Part shown: one piece after another, positions 11,790-22,646 of the stretch
How the letters are laid out: each line of letters begins with the position of its first letter
Numbering within the stretch: the stretch's first letter is position 1
Source of the DNA: Panicum virgatum
Taxonomy: Eukaryota > Streptophyta > Magnoliopsida > Poales > Poaceae
Direction of reading: 5' to 3'
Assembly (NCBI RefSeq): GCF_016808335.1
Contig: NC_053143.1
Span: forward strand, 51,429,441-51,493,440
Length of the DNA stretch: 64,000 nt
Position numbers and translations under genes: made by a program
Notes under the pieces: model-generated
The model's input: only the letters and a program-made list of their open reading frames with translations
Database searches by the model: none
Told to the model about the DNA's origin: nothing

Positions 11790-12567
11790 CCCCGCGCTCC
11801 CACGCGTGCCATGGCTCGAGCCAGGTCAGCCAATGAACAACTGTGCGACCATCTATTAGATCAGAAAAAGGTGTTACCATTGCCAACTTGAGTGACAACT
11901 GAAATAGCAAACATTGCCTGAACTTGTGGGTGAACTGGACAGTCCAAACTTGCCCAATGACGTTCGTCTGAGGTTTTTTCTAGCCTTATCCATCTCATTT
12001 GTAAAGCCCAAGTCATGATTTGTAAATTGTGAATACCAAAGCCACCCAGATCAATTGGCCCTGTGCAACTTTCTCACGCGCCACTAAACAGCAGCCACCC
12101 TTTACTTCTTTTCTTCCTTTACATAAAAAAATCTTCTAATTTTATCAATGACCTTAATCACCCATTTAGGCACATTCATGGCAATCAGAAAATGTACTGG
12201 GATGTCTGACAAAACAAACCAAACCATGGCAGCAGGCAGCCCTGCCTGCTAGATTCATAAGATTAGCCTTCCAACCAGAAAGCCGATCCGCTATCTTCTC
12301 AAGACATGGCAACAGATCACACTTGCACAATTTTTTATTGGAGATTGTTAACCCAGATAAGTGCTAGGGAATTCTAATGATGGACACTGGAGAATTCTAA
12401 GGCAACCCCGCCACATCTGACTGGAATCACAAAGCTCTTCTGAAGGTTTGTTTGCAGGCCAAAAGTAGTAACAAAGCAATCTAGAATTTCCTTTGTGATC
12501 TGTAACTCCTCCTGAACTGGCCAAATGAACAAAGTCACATGATCTGCATATAGTGATACACACTTAT
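11790..12567 (-). mobile_element. Truncated LINE (L1-type) fragment, reverse transcriptase part
   Basis: Reading on the minus strand, the segment near 12560 encodes a reverse transcriptase palm motif SLYADHVTLFIWP (family consensus YADD, here YADH). After it come the conserved helices QEELQITKEILDCF and TNLQKS. Farther on (about 11880) it resembles the post-RT region of plant LINEs (TQVGNG). Stops and frameshifts are frequent. The 5' end is cut at 12567, exactly where the duplicated promoter block starts. Confidence 0.7.
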
Positions 12568-12755
12568 CGGTGGGCTGGTGCTCGAGCGCCCGCTGCGGCG
12601 GCATAGGGGGTCAGACGAGGCGAGGCGGGGCGGGCGGGGGAGCGTCATGGCGTCGCTGGGGCGGCTCAAGTCCGCCATCTTCGATAGGGAGGAAAGGAAG
12701 ATGTAAGCCTTGTTCGCCTCTCTCTCTCTCTTCACCGTCTTCGATTTAATACCCG
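12568..12755 (+). repeat. Duplicated promoter/first-exon block, copy B
   Basis: Second copy of 11385-11617. Its left border coincides with the end of the LINE fragment, at the junction CACTTAT|CGGTGGGC. Confidence 0.75.
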
Positions 12756-13834
12756 CCATCTTGGTGCCTTCTATTATCTGATTTCTGCAAGTTTCTCTTT
12801 TTGTTTCTTCTTGCACAAATTTTCGTTCAACCTCGAACTTTGCAGGATGGTAGATGCTCTGTCCATTCATATTTTTGGATAATTTTTTTATGCACAAATT
12901 TGGGTGTAATTAAATTTGATAACACGGTAACACCTAAAGGACACCAGATGTGTTCTCTATGAAAATAAGCATGCCTGTGAACCCTGATTCACTTTTCTTG
13001 GCCCATGATTGCCTAGAGAAGGCTAGTATGTTAATTGAAGGCAGCGAGCTGTGGCCTTGTGTGCTACCTTTCGTTAGTTTGCTTGTGGTTCCTAGGCTGA
13101 AATTATCGGCTCACAACTCTAAATAGTGGATTGGTCGATGCAGGCAGTACCAGTCGCATATCCGGGGTCTCAACGCTTACGATCTCCATAAGAAGTTCAT
13201 AAAAAATTATGGTATTATCTGCTGCTTCCATTGTTTCCTACAAAAGCATACCGTTATTAACCTTTGCCCCCATTTTTACCTATGTACTCTTCTGCCTTTG
13301 TAGAGGATCACAATCATATGGTGTGCTGGTTAGCCTTCTTTAACAGTAGCTTTAAATCTGAAATATTGGTACCTTGTCCATTGCAAACATGTGGATAGAT
13401 GATTGAGTTTCCCTTTCATCGTGAGAAGGAAACTGGGGCACTGGCATATAGCGAGTTATTTATTTGCTTGGTCTTGGTTTCCAAAATAAACTGAATGATG
13501 AACAGTCCCCTCTACTTAAGAAATAATTGGGGGCTACCTTCATCAATACATAGATTATGTATTTCTATGGGCAACTTGTCACCTACCCAATCCTGGTGCA
13601 ATGGGCCTTTTTTTTGCCCAATGTCCACACATTGATAAATCACATAATGACCCTTTCATTCTGAAAAGGAAACTGAGATAGTGGCATATAATGAGTTATT
13701 TATTTGCTTACTCTTTATTTCCAAAAGCAAGGGGATGATGAACAGTTCCCTCTATTGTAGAAAGAATTGGGAGCTACCGTCATCCATACATTGATCAGAT
13801 ACTATTATGTACAACTTGCCACCCCCCTTAGGTG

Positions 13835-13977
13835 TGTTAAGTGTATAATAGTCAAGGATAGTTTAGTCTTTTCCTATTCTAGGGTTTGGGTGCTCTCATG
13901 TACTATATGTATCCCCATTTGGGGTTGGTCAATGCATCATCCATTTCAGGTTCTATTATTCCTAACATGGTATCAGA
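13835..13977 (+). repeat. Left LTR of the TRIM-like element
   Basis: 143-bp TG...CA repeat matching 15441-15554 (with substitutions) and, inverted, 15571-15709. Confidence 0.8.
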
Positions 13978-15440
13978 GCTTCGGTTCTTTTGATCCGGCC
14001 GTCTTTCTCGATCTTCCGCTGCGCTGCCCCTCGGAGCGTCGATCTTACTCCTGGGGGCGGCTAATCCAGCCCCAAACCCATTTTTTCCCCTTACCCTCGT
14101 GTCGCAACAGCAGTAGCAAAATTCGCCGCCCCGCCGATCTTCTGCCTCACCATCGTCGATCTGCTCGTGGGAGGGAAGCAGCAGCCCCTGCACATCATGG
14201 ATCCGCCGCTGTCGCGGCTTAGCTCGTCGTCATCTCCGTCTCCGCCGGCCGTCTCTGTCCGCGTTGTCCGCGCTTGCGCCGTGCCGTCTGTGGGCCTCCA
14301 TCCGCCCGTCCGCCCTCCGTCGCTGCCCGTTGCAGCCTCCTGCGCCGCCGTCGCGGCCTCCTTCTGCGCCACCATCGCGGCCGTCCGCCCGTTGCGGAGC
14401 CGTCCGCTTGCCCGTCGCGGAGCTCATCCCCGCCCGTCGGCGGCTCTTCATCGCCCATTTTTGGGCCATCTGCTCCGCGTGGCCGACATGGACTGTCCGC
14501 TCCGTCCGTTGCAGACCGTCTGCTCCGCTTGCCTCACGCACGCACCTGCCCCTCCGCCCATAAGAAGAAGTTCCTGCAGGAGCACAGCCACGGCAAGTCT
14601 GCTTAGCTTGTCCACTCGTCGATGCTCCATTCATCCTCTGTTTGAAGCTGCCATCCATTAGTCCTCTTCTGCTGCACGGAGGGGGAGGAGCTCATGTCCC
14701 CTATTTTTAGTAGCCAGAGGGAGCAACCCGTGCCTGGTTCTGTTCTACTGCTGCTCTGCCTCTGCCCTATTTTGCTGGTGCTGCGGCTGCTCTCTCACTC
14801 TCAAGCTCTCTGCCGTCTCCTCCACTCAAGCTCTCTGTTCTCCAGCTGGATCCAGGCCGTCCCCGCCATCCGCTCATTCCATTTCATGCTAGCCATCTTT
14901 TGTCGCTGCTGCTATCTATCTGTTGCTGTTGCTATGTTCTAACAGTATCAATCCAAGTCCACATATATTTTTCCGGTTCGTCAAAGCCGTGCGTGCCTAC
15001 ATCCTACTTGTCAAATCAGCCATCATTTTCTTTTTTGGTTTTGCCATGATGTGTGGCAACCCTTCTTCGTCGTCATGGTTGATGCATCTTTGTCATTTTG
15101 GTCCTTTCGTAGCCTTCTTGCTACACATCATGACCAAGTGGCCTTCATAGTCATCATCGCGATAGTATCACAACTTTGCCGTCCTGCTGCTGTGATTTTA
15201 TCTTCATCCCATTTGGCTTGATTTGGCACATCACTAATCTCGTCGGGTTCAAAATCTCCAAAACAACTGTCTTGTGGAGGAGATCATCTACATCGACATG
15301 TCAAGAGTTGCACGCTTTGATGACATCTTTGATTTTGGACTTTGGATGTATCATTTTCTTCTTTTTTTTGTTGAGTCTAGTGCTTAGTGTCTACTCTCCA
15401 AATGCAACGTCATTGCATTCACGTTGTATTTGAGAGGGGG

Positions 15441-15554
15441 TGTTAAGTGTATAATAGTCAAGTGTGGTTTAGTCTTTTCCTATTTTAGGGTTTGGGTGCT
15501 CTCATGTACTATATGTATCCCCATTTGGGACTGATCAATGCATCATCTATTTCA
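15441..15554 (+). repeat. Right LTR of the TRIM-like element, truncated
   Basis: Matches the first 114 bp of the left LTR, then runs straight into the inverted primer-binding site of a related element. Confidence 0.75.
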
Positions 15555-15709
15555 CCTAGCTCTGATACCATGTCACGATTGAGGAGAGGAAGAGAGAGTG
15601 AACTATATGTATTGGAGAGAGGCCCTTTGGGCTACATATACATGAGACGCACCCCAAATCCTAAAATAGAGGAAAAGACTAAACTACCCTTGACTATTAT
15701 ACTCTAACA
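15555..15709 (-). repeat. Inverted LTR plus primer-binding site of a related element
   Basis: On the minus strand this reads TGTTAGAGTATAATAGTC and ends CGTGACA (LTR 15571-15709). The primer-binding site TGGTATCAGAGCTAGG follows at 15555-15570. The sequence is related but not identical to the 13835 LTR. Confidence 0.75.
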
Positions 15710-16171
15710 AGGTGATCACAAGACACATTGAAGTATGCATTTGTTTCCTTCACATAGGAATTGATGTTTTCAAGTCTATTGATATACTGATACCTGACTA
15801 GAAGTACATTCTTTAGTTGAACTATAAATCCTTTGGAAAAGCCTAAAAAGTAGAGTCTTATTTCAGGTTGATTGGATTTTGTTGGGTTTATTTAGCACCA
15901 GATTAGCTGGCATACTACTACTTGAATACTTCCAGTCTCTGAGAATAATGGCATGAAAGAATAAACCCCTTTATTGTGGAAAGAACTGAAGATCAGACAC
16001 TCTACCTACAGTTTTTTTTAACCTTTACATAGATGATATCCATTCTTCCTTTTCTGTATAATGTATCTGACTGTATGTTGCCAATGATACATGTCCTGCC
16101 TTTCAACAGTTCAGTTTTATGGCCATGAGAAAAATGTGGATAATAGTTTACCCATCAAAACTGAAAGAGAA

Positions 16172-16690
16172 TACTATTGCTCGCACAGTGCTACTGCATG
16201 CGATTCCATCGCAGAAGGCGAGCGCTGGCCGCCGCCGCCGCTCACGTGTGCGCCGGCCGGAGGAGTGGGAGCTAGGGGAGGGAGGAGGGGTGGAGCGGCC
16301 GGCAGCGAGGGGTGGGAGGTGGGGGGAGTGGCCGCTGGTGAGGTCGCCGGCTGTCGGGGTGGTGTACGAGGCGGCGGGGTTAGGGTTTCGGGTTGCCGAG
16401 GCTTCCAATGGCCGGCGGCCCTAGTGGAGGTCGGTGGCGGCAATGGCTTGGTGGTGGTGGGCTGGTGGCAGTTCGACCGGCGGCGGAGGTGAGGCAGTGT
16501 GGGAGTGCCGCCGGCCGGGTGGGGTTGGACCCTCGGTGGGTGGTGGCCGGCGGCGGGGGCGAGGAGAAGGTCGGGGTTGGTGAGGTCGAAGCTGTGGGTG
16601 GTGGGCAGACGGCGCGGCGGCGAGAGCCGCCAGCCGGGAATGAGGGGCGCTGCATCTGCGATTGGATGAATTCCATTCGCATATGCTAGG
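16172..16690. other. GC-rich insert of unknown origin at the truncation point
   Basis: Strongly GC-rich sequence with overlapping open frames on both strands but no recognisable domain. The borders carry loosely inverted sequence (GCATGCGATTCCATCGCAG on the left; GCATATGCGAATGGAATTC on the right strand). A Pack-MULE-like or other captured insert is possible but not shown. Confidence 0.35.
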
Positions 16691-17095
16691 AATAGACGCC
16701 CCCGCATTAGCTACTTCGTTTGAATTCATCCCAACTGCTACTAATTAGCCAATAACATAGTGCAACTTAGCATATAGAGAAGAGAAGGCGGCACTTCCTT
16801 TTTTTTAAAAAAAAAGAAAGGCGACACTACAGTCGCAGTCGATGCCACCGATTACCATGCATATGGGAAATAATCACCATTAAGTAATTCTGCAACATAG
16901 TTAACCAACTACAATACCCTGTTCGTTCTAGTGCATAGCACGAACGACTCAAAAAAAAAGTGCATAGCACGTATACGATTTGAGCTCTTGCTTGTAAGTC
17001 AATTTTGATTATCACCTCACAGAACATATATTGCAAAACCAGTGTCACATGAACGAATTTTGAAATATAAATCTAATAGTATATTTTGTACACTT
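16690..17095. other. Intergenic, nothing recognised
   Basis: AT-rich sequence between the GC-rich insert and the LINE 3' end. No coding region or element ends are apparent. Confidence 0.35.
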
Positions 17096-17830
17096 TTTTT
17101 TCTCGAATGCGCAGGAGAGCTGCGCATCAATATATTAAGAAGAAAAAAAGGAGGGAAAAGAGCCCCAAAACAAAAAAAAAGTTACAGAGATAAAGGATCT
17201 GTAACACACTTTGAAAACTAGAAAATCTCTTATACAAAAACTACTACTGGACCAGACCACACCACCTGCACAGACCAGCTAGGAGGTAGGAGCTAGGGCA
17301 AGGAGATATGAAACTCCTCGAGCCCCTGCTACAGACCACTGCTGGACCTCTTCGCTAAAGACTGCCATGACCCGGGATAAATTAGGGGCTCCCCCATCAA
17401 CACACAGTAGTTATGATGCTTCCAAACTAACCAAGACCCTAAGTAATGATGGAGTTAACTCCCTTTTTGACCTGACCAGAGAATCTACTGCTGGCTCCTG
17501 CCCACCAATCAATAAAACAACGATCATCTAACTGTGGTGCAATAGTTTGCAGCCCAAACCGCTGCAGGATGCTGAACCAAAATTGTCGGGTGAAAACACA
17601 AGAGACCAACAGGTGATCAATTGTTTCTCCAACCTGATCGCACAGTGGGCATTTCAGTGGGTGGTTAAGGCCTCTTTTAGCAAGTCTATCTGCTGCCCAA
17701 CACCGATTATGGGCCACAGTCCACATGAATAACTTGCATTTCCTTGGAGGCTAGCTTTTTCCAAATTCTTTCCCATGAAACAAACTGAGTGGATCCAATG
17801 AATAAAGCCTCATAGGCTGATTTGGTGGAG
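17096..17830 (-). mobile_element. 5'-truncated LINE, 3' end with zf-RVT domain
   Basis: On the minus strand the segment 17439-17726 encodes a reverse-transcriptase zinc-binding domain (AADRLAKRGL, CPLCDQVGETIDHLLVSC, FWFSIL). It is followed by a 3' UTR ending in ATATTGATGCGCAGCTCTCC and then an A tract (T run at about 17094-17101 on the plus strand), the usual 3' end of grass LINEs. The 5' end is truncated near 17830. No clear target-site duplication was found. This is a different insertion from the fragment at 11790-12567. Confidence 0.75.
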
Positions 17831-18135
17831 TATACTAAACATACTTATAATTTGAATAATTAGCATGAGGTAAATAAACCACCGATTGACAGTATAAAAA
17901 TTTGCATGAACATGAGTACTGAAATGTAAACTACTAGATACACATACTGTTCTTCTTACCGGTGGCATAACTAACACAAGTCTGAGTGCCTTTTCTTCTG
18001 TATATGAAACCTGCTTGATATCTCTCACCGCGTCATATATACTATGTAGTACCAGGTGCTTGGCGCCTGGCATGCCGCTCGTACATGTTCCAAGCTTGTT
18101 GCACGCAGCTCTGTCGTGCCCCTGCCTTGATCAGT
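17831..18135. other. 3' flank of NLR gene 1
   Basis: Presumed 3' UTR and downstream region of the minus-strand NLR gene. No other features are seen. Confidence 0.35.
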
Positions 18136-21100
18136 CTATTCTAGCTGCGCCTCTACGCTGTGAGGCGCGGGAGCGCCCAGATGCTCAACTTTATTGATAT
18201 ACAGACGGAAGTGTGCATCTTTCCAGATACTCCTGCAAAGTGCATCTAACTCCACCGTGCCACGAATAAGGTCCATCTCCATCAGTGAACGCGGCAGGCC
18301 TTCCTCCGGGAGTGAAGTCAGACTTGGACATTCATTGATAGTCAGTCTTTGAAGCGACGGCAAGGCATGGATCTTCGAAGGTAACGACTCCAGACATGGG
18401 CATTCAGAGATAGTCAGCCTTTGTAGTAACTGCAAGCCATGAATCTTCGAGGGTAATGACTCCAGATGCTCAAATTGCCACAATGTCAGCTCCTTCAAGG
18501 ATGTAAGGAGCTGCAGCGCCTGCTCGTGATGCTCCAACAAGCTGTCCACTTTGTCGGACCCTGCAGTAGTGTAAAGAACACCACGGATTTTTAAGCTCTC
18601 CAGAGATGTTATCTGTCTGCATATCGGCATGGAAAGAACGTCGATGTCATCAATGTCCAGGCATTCAAGTGGCATCCAGAAACTGTAGTGACCCTCGCTC
18701 ATCATCTCTTCCGCAGCTGATTTCCAGGCCGATACGAACCCAGGGGATTCAGAAACCTGCAAGGACTTGATACCAGTGAGTGACCTGAAACCCTGCCATG
18801 TTGCCAGCGCAGGGCACTTTCTAATGCAGAGATTCTCCAACGCCCAGCAGGAATGCAGCTCCACATACGATAGAACTGGATTTGTTGATATCAGCACTTC
18901 TTTCAGGGAGATTAGAGAACCTGAGCCTTCAAGTGTACGTAATGCATCACATCCATCAATATTCAGTTTCTCCAACGATGTGCAGAGATTCAGTTGCACT
19001 GATGTTAGTTTTGAGCAACTTGAAATTTCCAGCTTGGCAAGCAAGGTGAGGCTCTGTAAACCTTCAATTGATTGTAACTGGTCACACTCTTCGATTTTAA
19101 GCTTTTGTAATGCTGTACACGAACACACATTGAGAGAAATCAAAAGCCGACTTGTGCCAATGCATAATTCAGCGAGAGAGGCTAACTTCGAGCGTGCCAA
19201 TAGCGCATCTACCATGTCAGTAATGTCGAACTTCAAAAGTGATGGTGGGAGGAGGCTAGGACCCGGTACCATCGATGCTGCTTCTGAAACCATGGAAGAG
19301 AGAAGTAGAGGGCACTTCCATATGACAATGTCCTTAAGAGAGCCCAACTCTCCGAGGCCATTCTTGCTACAAAATTGGATGTCTGACAATGATATATCTA
19401 ATTTCTCTAGGGTGACCAAACTGCTTGGAGGGATATCCCACAAACCTTCTTCCATTGTGCTGTGTGCATCAACGAACATTCCCACAGATAAGCATTTTAT
19501 GCCTTTGCAGTATTGTACCTTGACCATTTTAAGGAATGGCAGGCTTGACATCAGATTGGATAGTTGTTTCCCTGTAATATCACATCGATCAAACTCCATC
19601 TCTTCAACTGACACTGGCAGAACAAGTTTCGGACTGCTTGAAAACAGTTTGAGGCAATCGACTATTTTAAATTTTTTCAAAGCTGTCATTTGTTGGAGTC
19701 CCTCCCATGGCAGGTATCTCACCTCTGGAAACATTCTAATTTCCAGTTCTTGCAGGTCCTTCAGTTTGCTGAATCTCAATATTGTTTCGTCTAAAATTTC
19801 CATTTTGCCTACTCTATGTCCCTCCAATTCGAGGCATAGTCTACTCTCATCATTTGCTGCAGGGCTAAGTTGAAATGACATATAGTCCAAACATGCATTC
19901 CATACATCTATATCGGTTGTGGTATCCGCAATGGGAAAGGGAGGCAACTTAGTTTTGATGCAGTCGCGTATCTGAACCCGGCGAAGTTTAGGGAACAGAT
20001 GCTCAGTCCGTGTCCCAGAAGAGCACAGCTGGAACGGCAATTTCTCTAGATAGTTGCAATCCTTCAGTTCAATGACTTCAAGGTTCTCGTACGGCTGGTC
20101 ACTTTCCATCTCAACAAATCGCTTCAGGCTTGGTATGTTACTCAGTTCTAGCACCTTCAAACCACGGCCTAGTGGTATCTTGTCGAGGCGACGCATATTA
20201 ATCAGATGCAGTTCTCGGAGGAGTGGCAACTCGTCAACGGATGGAAGGGTAGACCAGAATTGGCATTTTTCAAGATGTAGTGACTTCAAGGAAGTAAGAG
20301 AGACAGCAGTGCTACCCAGCCATGACGGAGCAGAACCATTGTATCCTTCTATATGGAGTTTCTCAAGGCACATGGGAGGCTCAAGGCCATCTATGATCTT
20401 GAGTTTGCGCAAGGATGTTGGCATACCATCCCATGACAGCCGCAAACTAGTCAGGTATTGTTTGTCACTGAGCCTAGCCTTGCTGGCATCTTCCTTGCTT
20501 TCTATGTTCTCAAGATTGTAGATGCTAACTGATCCTCTTATCTCATTCAACTTTTCCAGCTGTGCGATGCTGAACTCATGCTCCTTTCTGACATGAAACG
20601 CCATAAGCTCCTGAAGGAAAACCAGATCTCCAACATTGGCTATCTGTGCGTGCAGCTGCTCTCTTGCAAAAAAATGTCGCAAGTTGCGCAGTTTGTGCAG
20701 GCCTTTCGGCACAACTGTCTCGGAATTGAAGTCCTTAATGTCTAGGACTTGTAACTGGTACAGCTTACATATAGCTTCTGGCAGCTGCAAGTTAAGGCCT
20801 CTGTAAAAGGAGCGTAGCCAGAGATACCGGAGGTTTATAAATGCTGAGATATTGGGTATCAACATGTTCAGGTCATGATATACCACTTCCATGTTCAGTA
20901 CACGAACCGCTCTTATCTCATTACCCAGCTCCTGATGAAATGTGCTGGCAAAACTCGAGTCGTGTGCACCAAACAGCATCAACGTTCTTAGGTCCTTTTT
21001 TGGCAGTGCGCAGAAGGTCTTGGCGAATTCTTGCATGAAGTACTCGTTATTCAGTAGGACGGTGCCATTGAACTGCCCATAATATGCTGACTCAGTGATT

Positions 21101-22482
21101 ACAGTGACATGACGAATGAGGTTGAAATCACCTACATGAGGCGTCAACTCTTCTACGGTGAAGGATTCATGGGATGAAACTATCTGGGCCAAATCATGGA
21201 CTAAATCATGCATGAGTAAAGATGGTCTTGGAGGTTCACTTAGGAAAAATCCCCAGTCGATCAAGTCTGCCAGATATCTTCTTCCAGTTTCCTCTGCTTG
21301 TGTATGCTGGTCGGCCAAAGGTATAAAACCCTGGGCAATCCAAATATTAACTAACCACTGCACATGGTACCTCTGATTCTTTGGAAATATGGAACAGTAC
21401 GAGAAGCATTTCTGGAGGTGCCTTGGTAGATAGTTGTAACTGATCTTCAACGCTGGTATGACATCATCATGACCTTTTTGCTCCTTCCATTCACTGTTAT
21501 CCAAAATTCTAGTCCAGTGCCCATCGTCCAGCTTCCTGCTCAATAGTTTGCCTACACTTTTTGCCGCCAAAGGATAACCCTTCAGCTTGTCAGCTATCTT
21601 TCGCCCTATTTCCTGCAGTTTCCCATGCCCTTTATGGTTTTCGTCCCCAAAGGCGCATTCTTTGAACAAAGGCCAAAACTCTTCATCCTTCAAACCATGT
21701 AGGTTGATGTTGTATCTTGCTCCTGTCATTCTTGCTACAGATGATTTTCTTGTTGTGATTATGACCATGTTTCCCTTGGCATCATTGGTACGCAGTGGTG
21801 TGAGCAGCACATCCCAGTTCTCCTTTCTATTGTCCTCCCACATGTCATCCAGAACAAGAAGAACACGTTTTGACTTTATCTCATATCCAAGAATGTTTTG
21901 AAGCTCCTTCATGTCGCTAATATCTTCGTGCCTATCGCGGCGCAACAGCTCCAACAGCTCACGCGTAATCTTAGCTTCATTGAAATAGACCGAAACATGA
22001 AGCCACAGAGCCTTGTCAAAATGCTTCCTCACTGCTGGATCATTGTACACCACTTTGGCTAGGGTTGTCTTCCCCACGCCTCCATTGCCAACAATGGCGA
22101 GGACGGAGAGGTTCCGCGCAGCCGATTCCTCGCTTGTTAACTTGCTAATTATACATTTCCGGTCTTGATCCCTCCCATGAACTTTGTGTTCCGTGGGGAA
22201 AGGTGACATCTGCCGAGGATCTGTCCATGATGATGTGCTCCGGTATATCTGTAGGCACTTCTCATCCACTTCTTCAAGCTTAAGGGCTTCGCGCACATTA
22301 CTTGTTATTCTGTGACATTCCGCAACTTGTTCTTCTATCGCACGTGAGATATCTTCCTCAGCTGCTTCAGGATGCGGTAACTGACAAGTGTTACTAACTT
22401 CTCTGTCAGTTTTGTGGAACAACTGGATGTCCGTTGCTGGTTTCGAGAGAAGCGGGTTTCCGTCGCCAATGTCATGCACAAG
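18136..22482 (-). CDS. CC-NB-LRR immune receptor 1, exon 2 (NB-ARC and LRR)
   Basis: One open exon of 1448 codons after the acceptor TTTGCTTCGTGCAG at 22483-22496. It joins exon 1 (38697-39008) in phase 0 to give about 1552 residues. The NB-ARC has P-loop GNGGVGKTT (about 236-244), kinase-2 LLVLDDMW (about 312-319), GYPLAAKSVG in the GLPL position (about 406) and MHDLVHDL (about 528). A long LRR region follows, with repeats such as LTSLKELTLWQFEHLESLP and LQRLTISECPCLESLP near the C-terminus. Known role: plant NLRs are intracellular sensors that exchange nucleotide and oligomerise to trigger immunity; the pathogen recognised here cannot be told. All core motifs are present. The reading frame extends above 22482, but that part (from 22608) has no CC-like sequence and lies beyond the acceptor, so it is treated as intron. 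Confidence 0.88.
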   Translation of the reverse strand, partial: LVHDIGDGNPLLSKPATDIQLFHKTDREVSNTCQLPHPEAAEEDISRAIEEQVAECHRITSNVREALKLEEVDEKCLQIYRSTSSWTDPRQMSPFPTEHKVHGRDQDRKCIISKLTSEESAARNLSVLAIVGNGGVGKTTLAKVVYNDPAVRKHFDKALWLHVSVYFNEAKITRELLELLRRDRHEDISDMKELQNILGYEIKSKRVLLVLDDMWEDNRKENWDVLLTPLRTNDAKGNMVIITTRKSSVARMTGARYNINLHGLKDEEFWPLFKECAFGDENHKGHGKLQEIGRKIADKLKGYPLAAKSVGKLLSRKLDDGHWTRILDNSEWKEQKGHDDVIPALKISYNYLPRHLQKCFSYCSIFPKNQRYHVQWLVNIWIAQGFIPLADQHTQAEETGRRYLADLIDWGFFLSEPPRPSLLMHDLVHDLAQIVSSHESFTVEELTPHVGDFNLIRHVTVITESAYYGQFNGTVLLNNEYFMQEFAKTFCALPKKDLRTLMLFGAHDSSFASTFHQELGNEIRAVRVLNMEVVYHDLNMLIPNISAFINLRYLWLRSFYRGLNLQLPEAICKLYQLQVLDIKDFNSETVVPKGLHKLRNLRHFFAREQLHAQIANVGDLVFLQELMAFHVRKEHEFSIAQLEKLNEIRGSVSIYNLENIESKEDASKARLSDKQYLTSLRLSWDGMPTSLRKLKIIDGLEPPMCLEKLHIEGYNGSAPSWLGSTAVSLTSLKSLHLEKCQFWSTLPSVDELPLLRELHLINMRRLDKIPLGRGLKVLELSNIPSLKRFVEMESDQPYENLEVIELKDCNYLEKLPFQLCSSGTRTEHLFPKLRRVQIRDCIKTKLPPFPIADTTTDIDVWNACLDYMSFQLSPAANDESRLCLELEGHRVGKMEILDETILRFSKLKDLQELEIRMFPEVRYLPWEGLQQMTALKKFKIVDCLKLFSSSPKLVLPVSVEEMEFDRCDITGKQLSNLMSSLPFLKMVKVQYCKGIKCLSVGMFVDAHSTMEEGLWDIPPSSLVTLEKLDISLSDIQFCSKNGLGELGSLKDIVIWKCPLLLSSMVSEAASMVPGPSLLPPSLLKFDITDMVDALLARSKLASLAELCIGTSRLLISLNVCSCTALQKLKIEECDQLQSIEGLQSLTLLAKLEISSCSKLTSVQLNLCTSLEKLNIDGCDALRTLEGSGSLISLKEVLISTNPVLSYVELHSCWALENLCIRKCPALATWQGFRSLTGIKSLQVSESPGFVSAWKSAAEEMMSEGHYSFWMPLECLDIDDIDVLSMPICRQITSLESLKIRGVLYTTAGSDKVDSLLEHHEQALQLLTSLKELTLWQFEHLESLPSKIHGLQLLQRLTISECPCLESLPSKIHALPSLQRLTINECPSLTSLPEEGLPRSLMEMDLIRGTVELDALCRSIWKDAHFRLYINKVEHLGAPAPHSVEAQLE

Positions 22483-22646
22483 CTGCACGAAGCAAAATGG
22501 ATTCTTGTATTCAGAAAAATTGAGCAAACATTCTAAGTCTTGCAAGATGTATATATATAGCCAAACAATACATACATGGATATACCTTATCGATCTGTTC
22601 AAGAACATTGAGACTTTTTACTTATTAAATTAGTAATCTATATATA

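Larger units (their letters stand above)
13835..15554 (+). mobile_element. Short-LTR (TRIM-like, Copia-type) retrotransposon, non-coding
   Basis: The left LTR (13835-13977, 143 bp) starts TGTTAAGTGTATAATAGTC and ends CCTAACA. It is followed at once by a primer-binding site TGGTATCAGAGCT complementary to initiator tRNA-Met. The right LTR begins at 15441 after a polypurine tract TGAGAGGGGG and is cut off at 15554 (about 114 bp). The internal region (about 1.45 kb) has no gag or pol; its first part (13990-14660) is GC-rich with overlapping chance ORFs. It lies within intron 2 of the FRA10AC1-like gene. Confidence 0.8.
11479..16171 (+). pseudogene. FRA10AC1-like gene, 5' part only, with duplicated first exon
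   Basis: First-exon copies lie at 11479-11534 and 12647-12702, both encoding MASLGRLKSAIFDREERK and ending AT|gtaa. Exon 2 is 13144-13211 (reads QYQSHIRGLNAYDLHKKF after the junction, donor G|gtatta). Exon 3 starts at 16110 (acceptor caacag, QFYGHEKNVDNSLPIKTER). Phases join correctly. I recognise this as the N-terminal region of the plant FRA10AC1-like protein, a small conserved nuclear protein linked to splicing factors in animals; this assignment is from memory. Similarity stops at about 16171, where unrelated GC-rich sequence begins, and no later exons were found before the next gene on the opposite strand. It is therefore probably a 3'-truncated pseudogene with its promoter still present. 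A MULE sits about 170 bp upstream of the first start codon. Confidence 0.65.

Noticed and set aside
14167..14661. 164-codon ORF in the TRIM-like element
   Set aside because: Pro/Ser/Arg-rich, with equally long ORFs in other frames; no gag or pol similarity.
11790..17830. A single LINE split in two
   Set aside because: The zf-RVT/3' part (17.1-17.8 kb) lies upstream of the RT part (11.8-12.6 kb) in minus-strand order, the reverse of what one LINE would give.
18767..19873. 368-codon plus-strand ORF within NLR 1
   Set aside because: Complement of the LRR coding exon; no independent start context or domain.
22483..22608. Upstream extension of the NLR 1 reading frame as N-terminal coding sequence
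   Set aside because: The frame is open but encodes no coiled-coil-like sequence, and it lies above a good acceptor. NLR 2 shows the same exon border, and exon 1 is found at 38697-39008.
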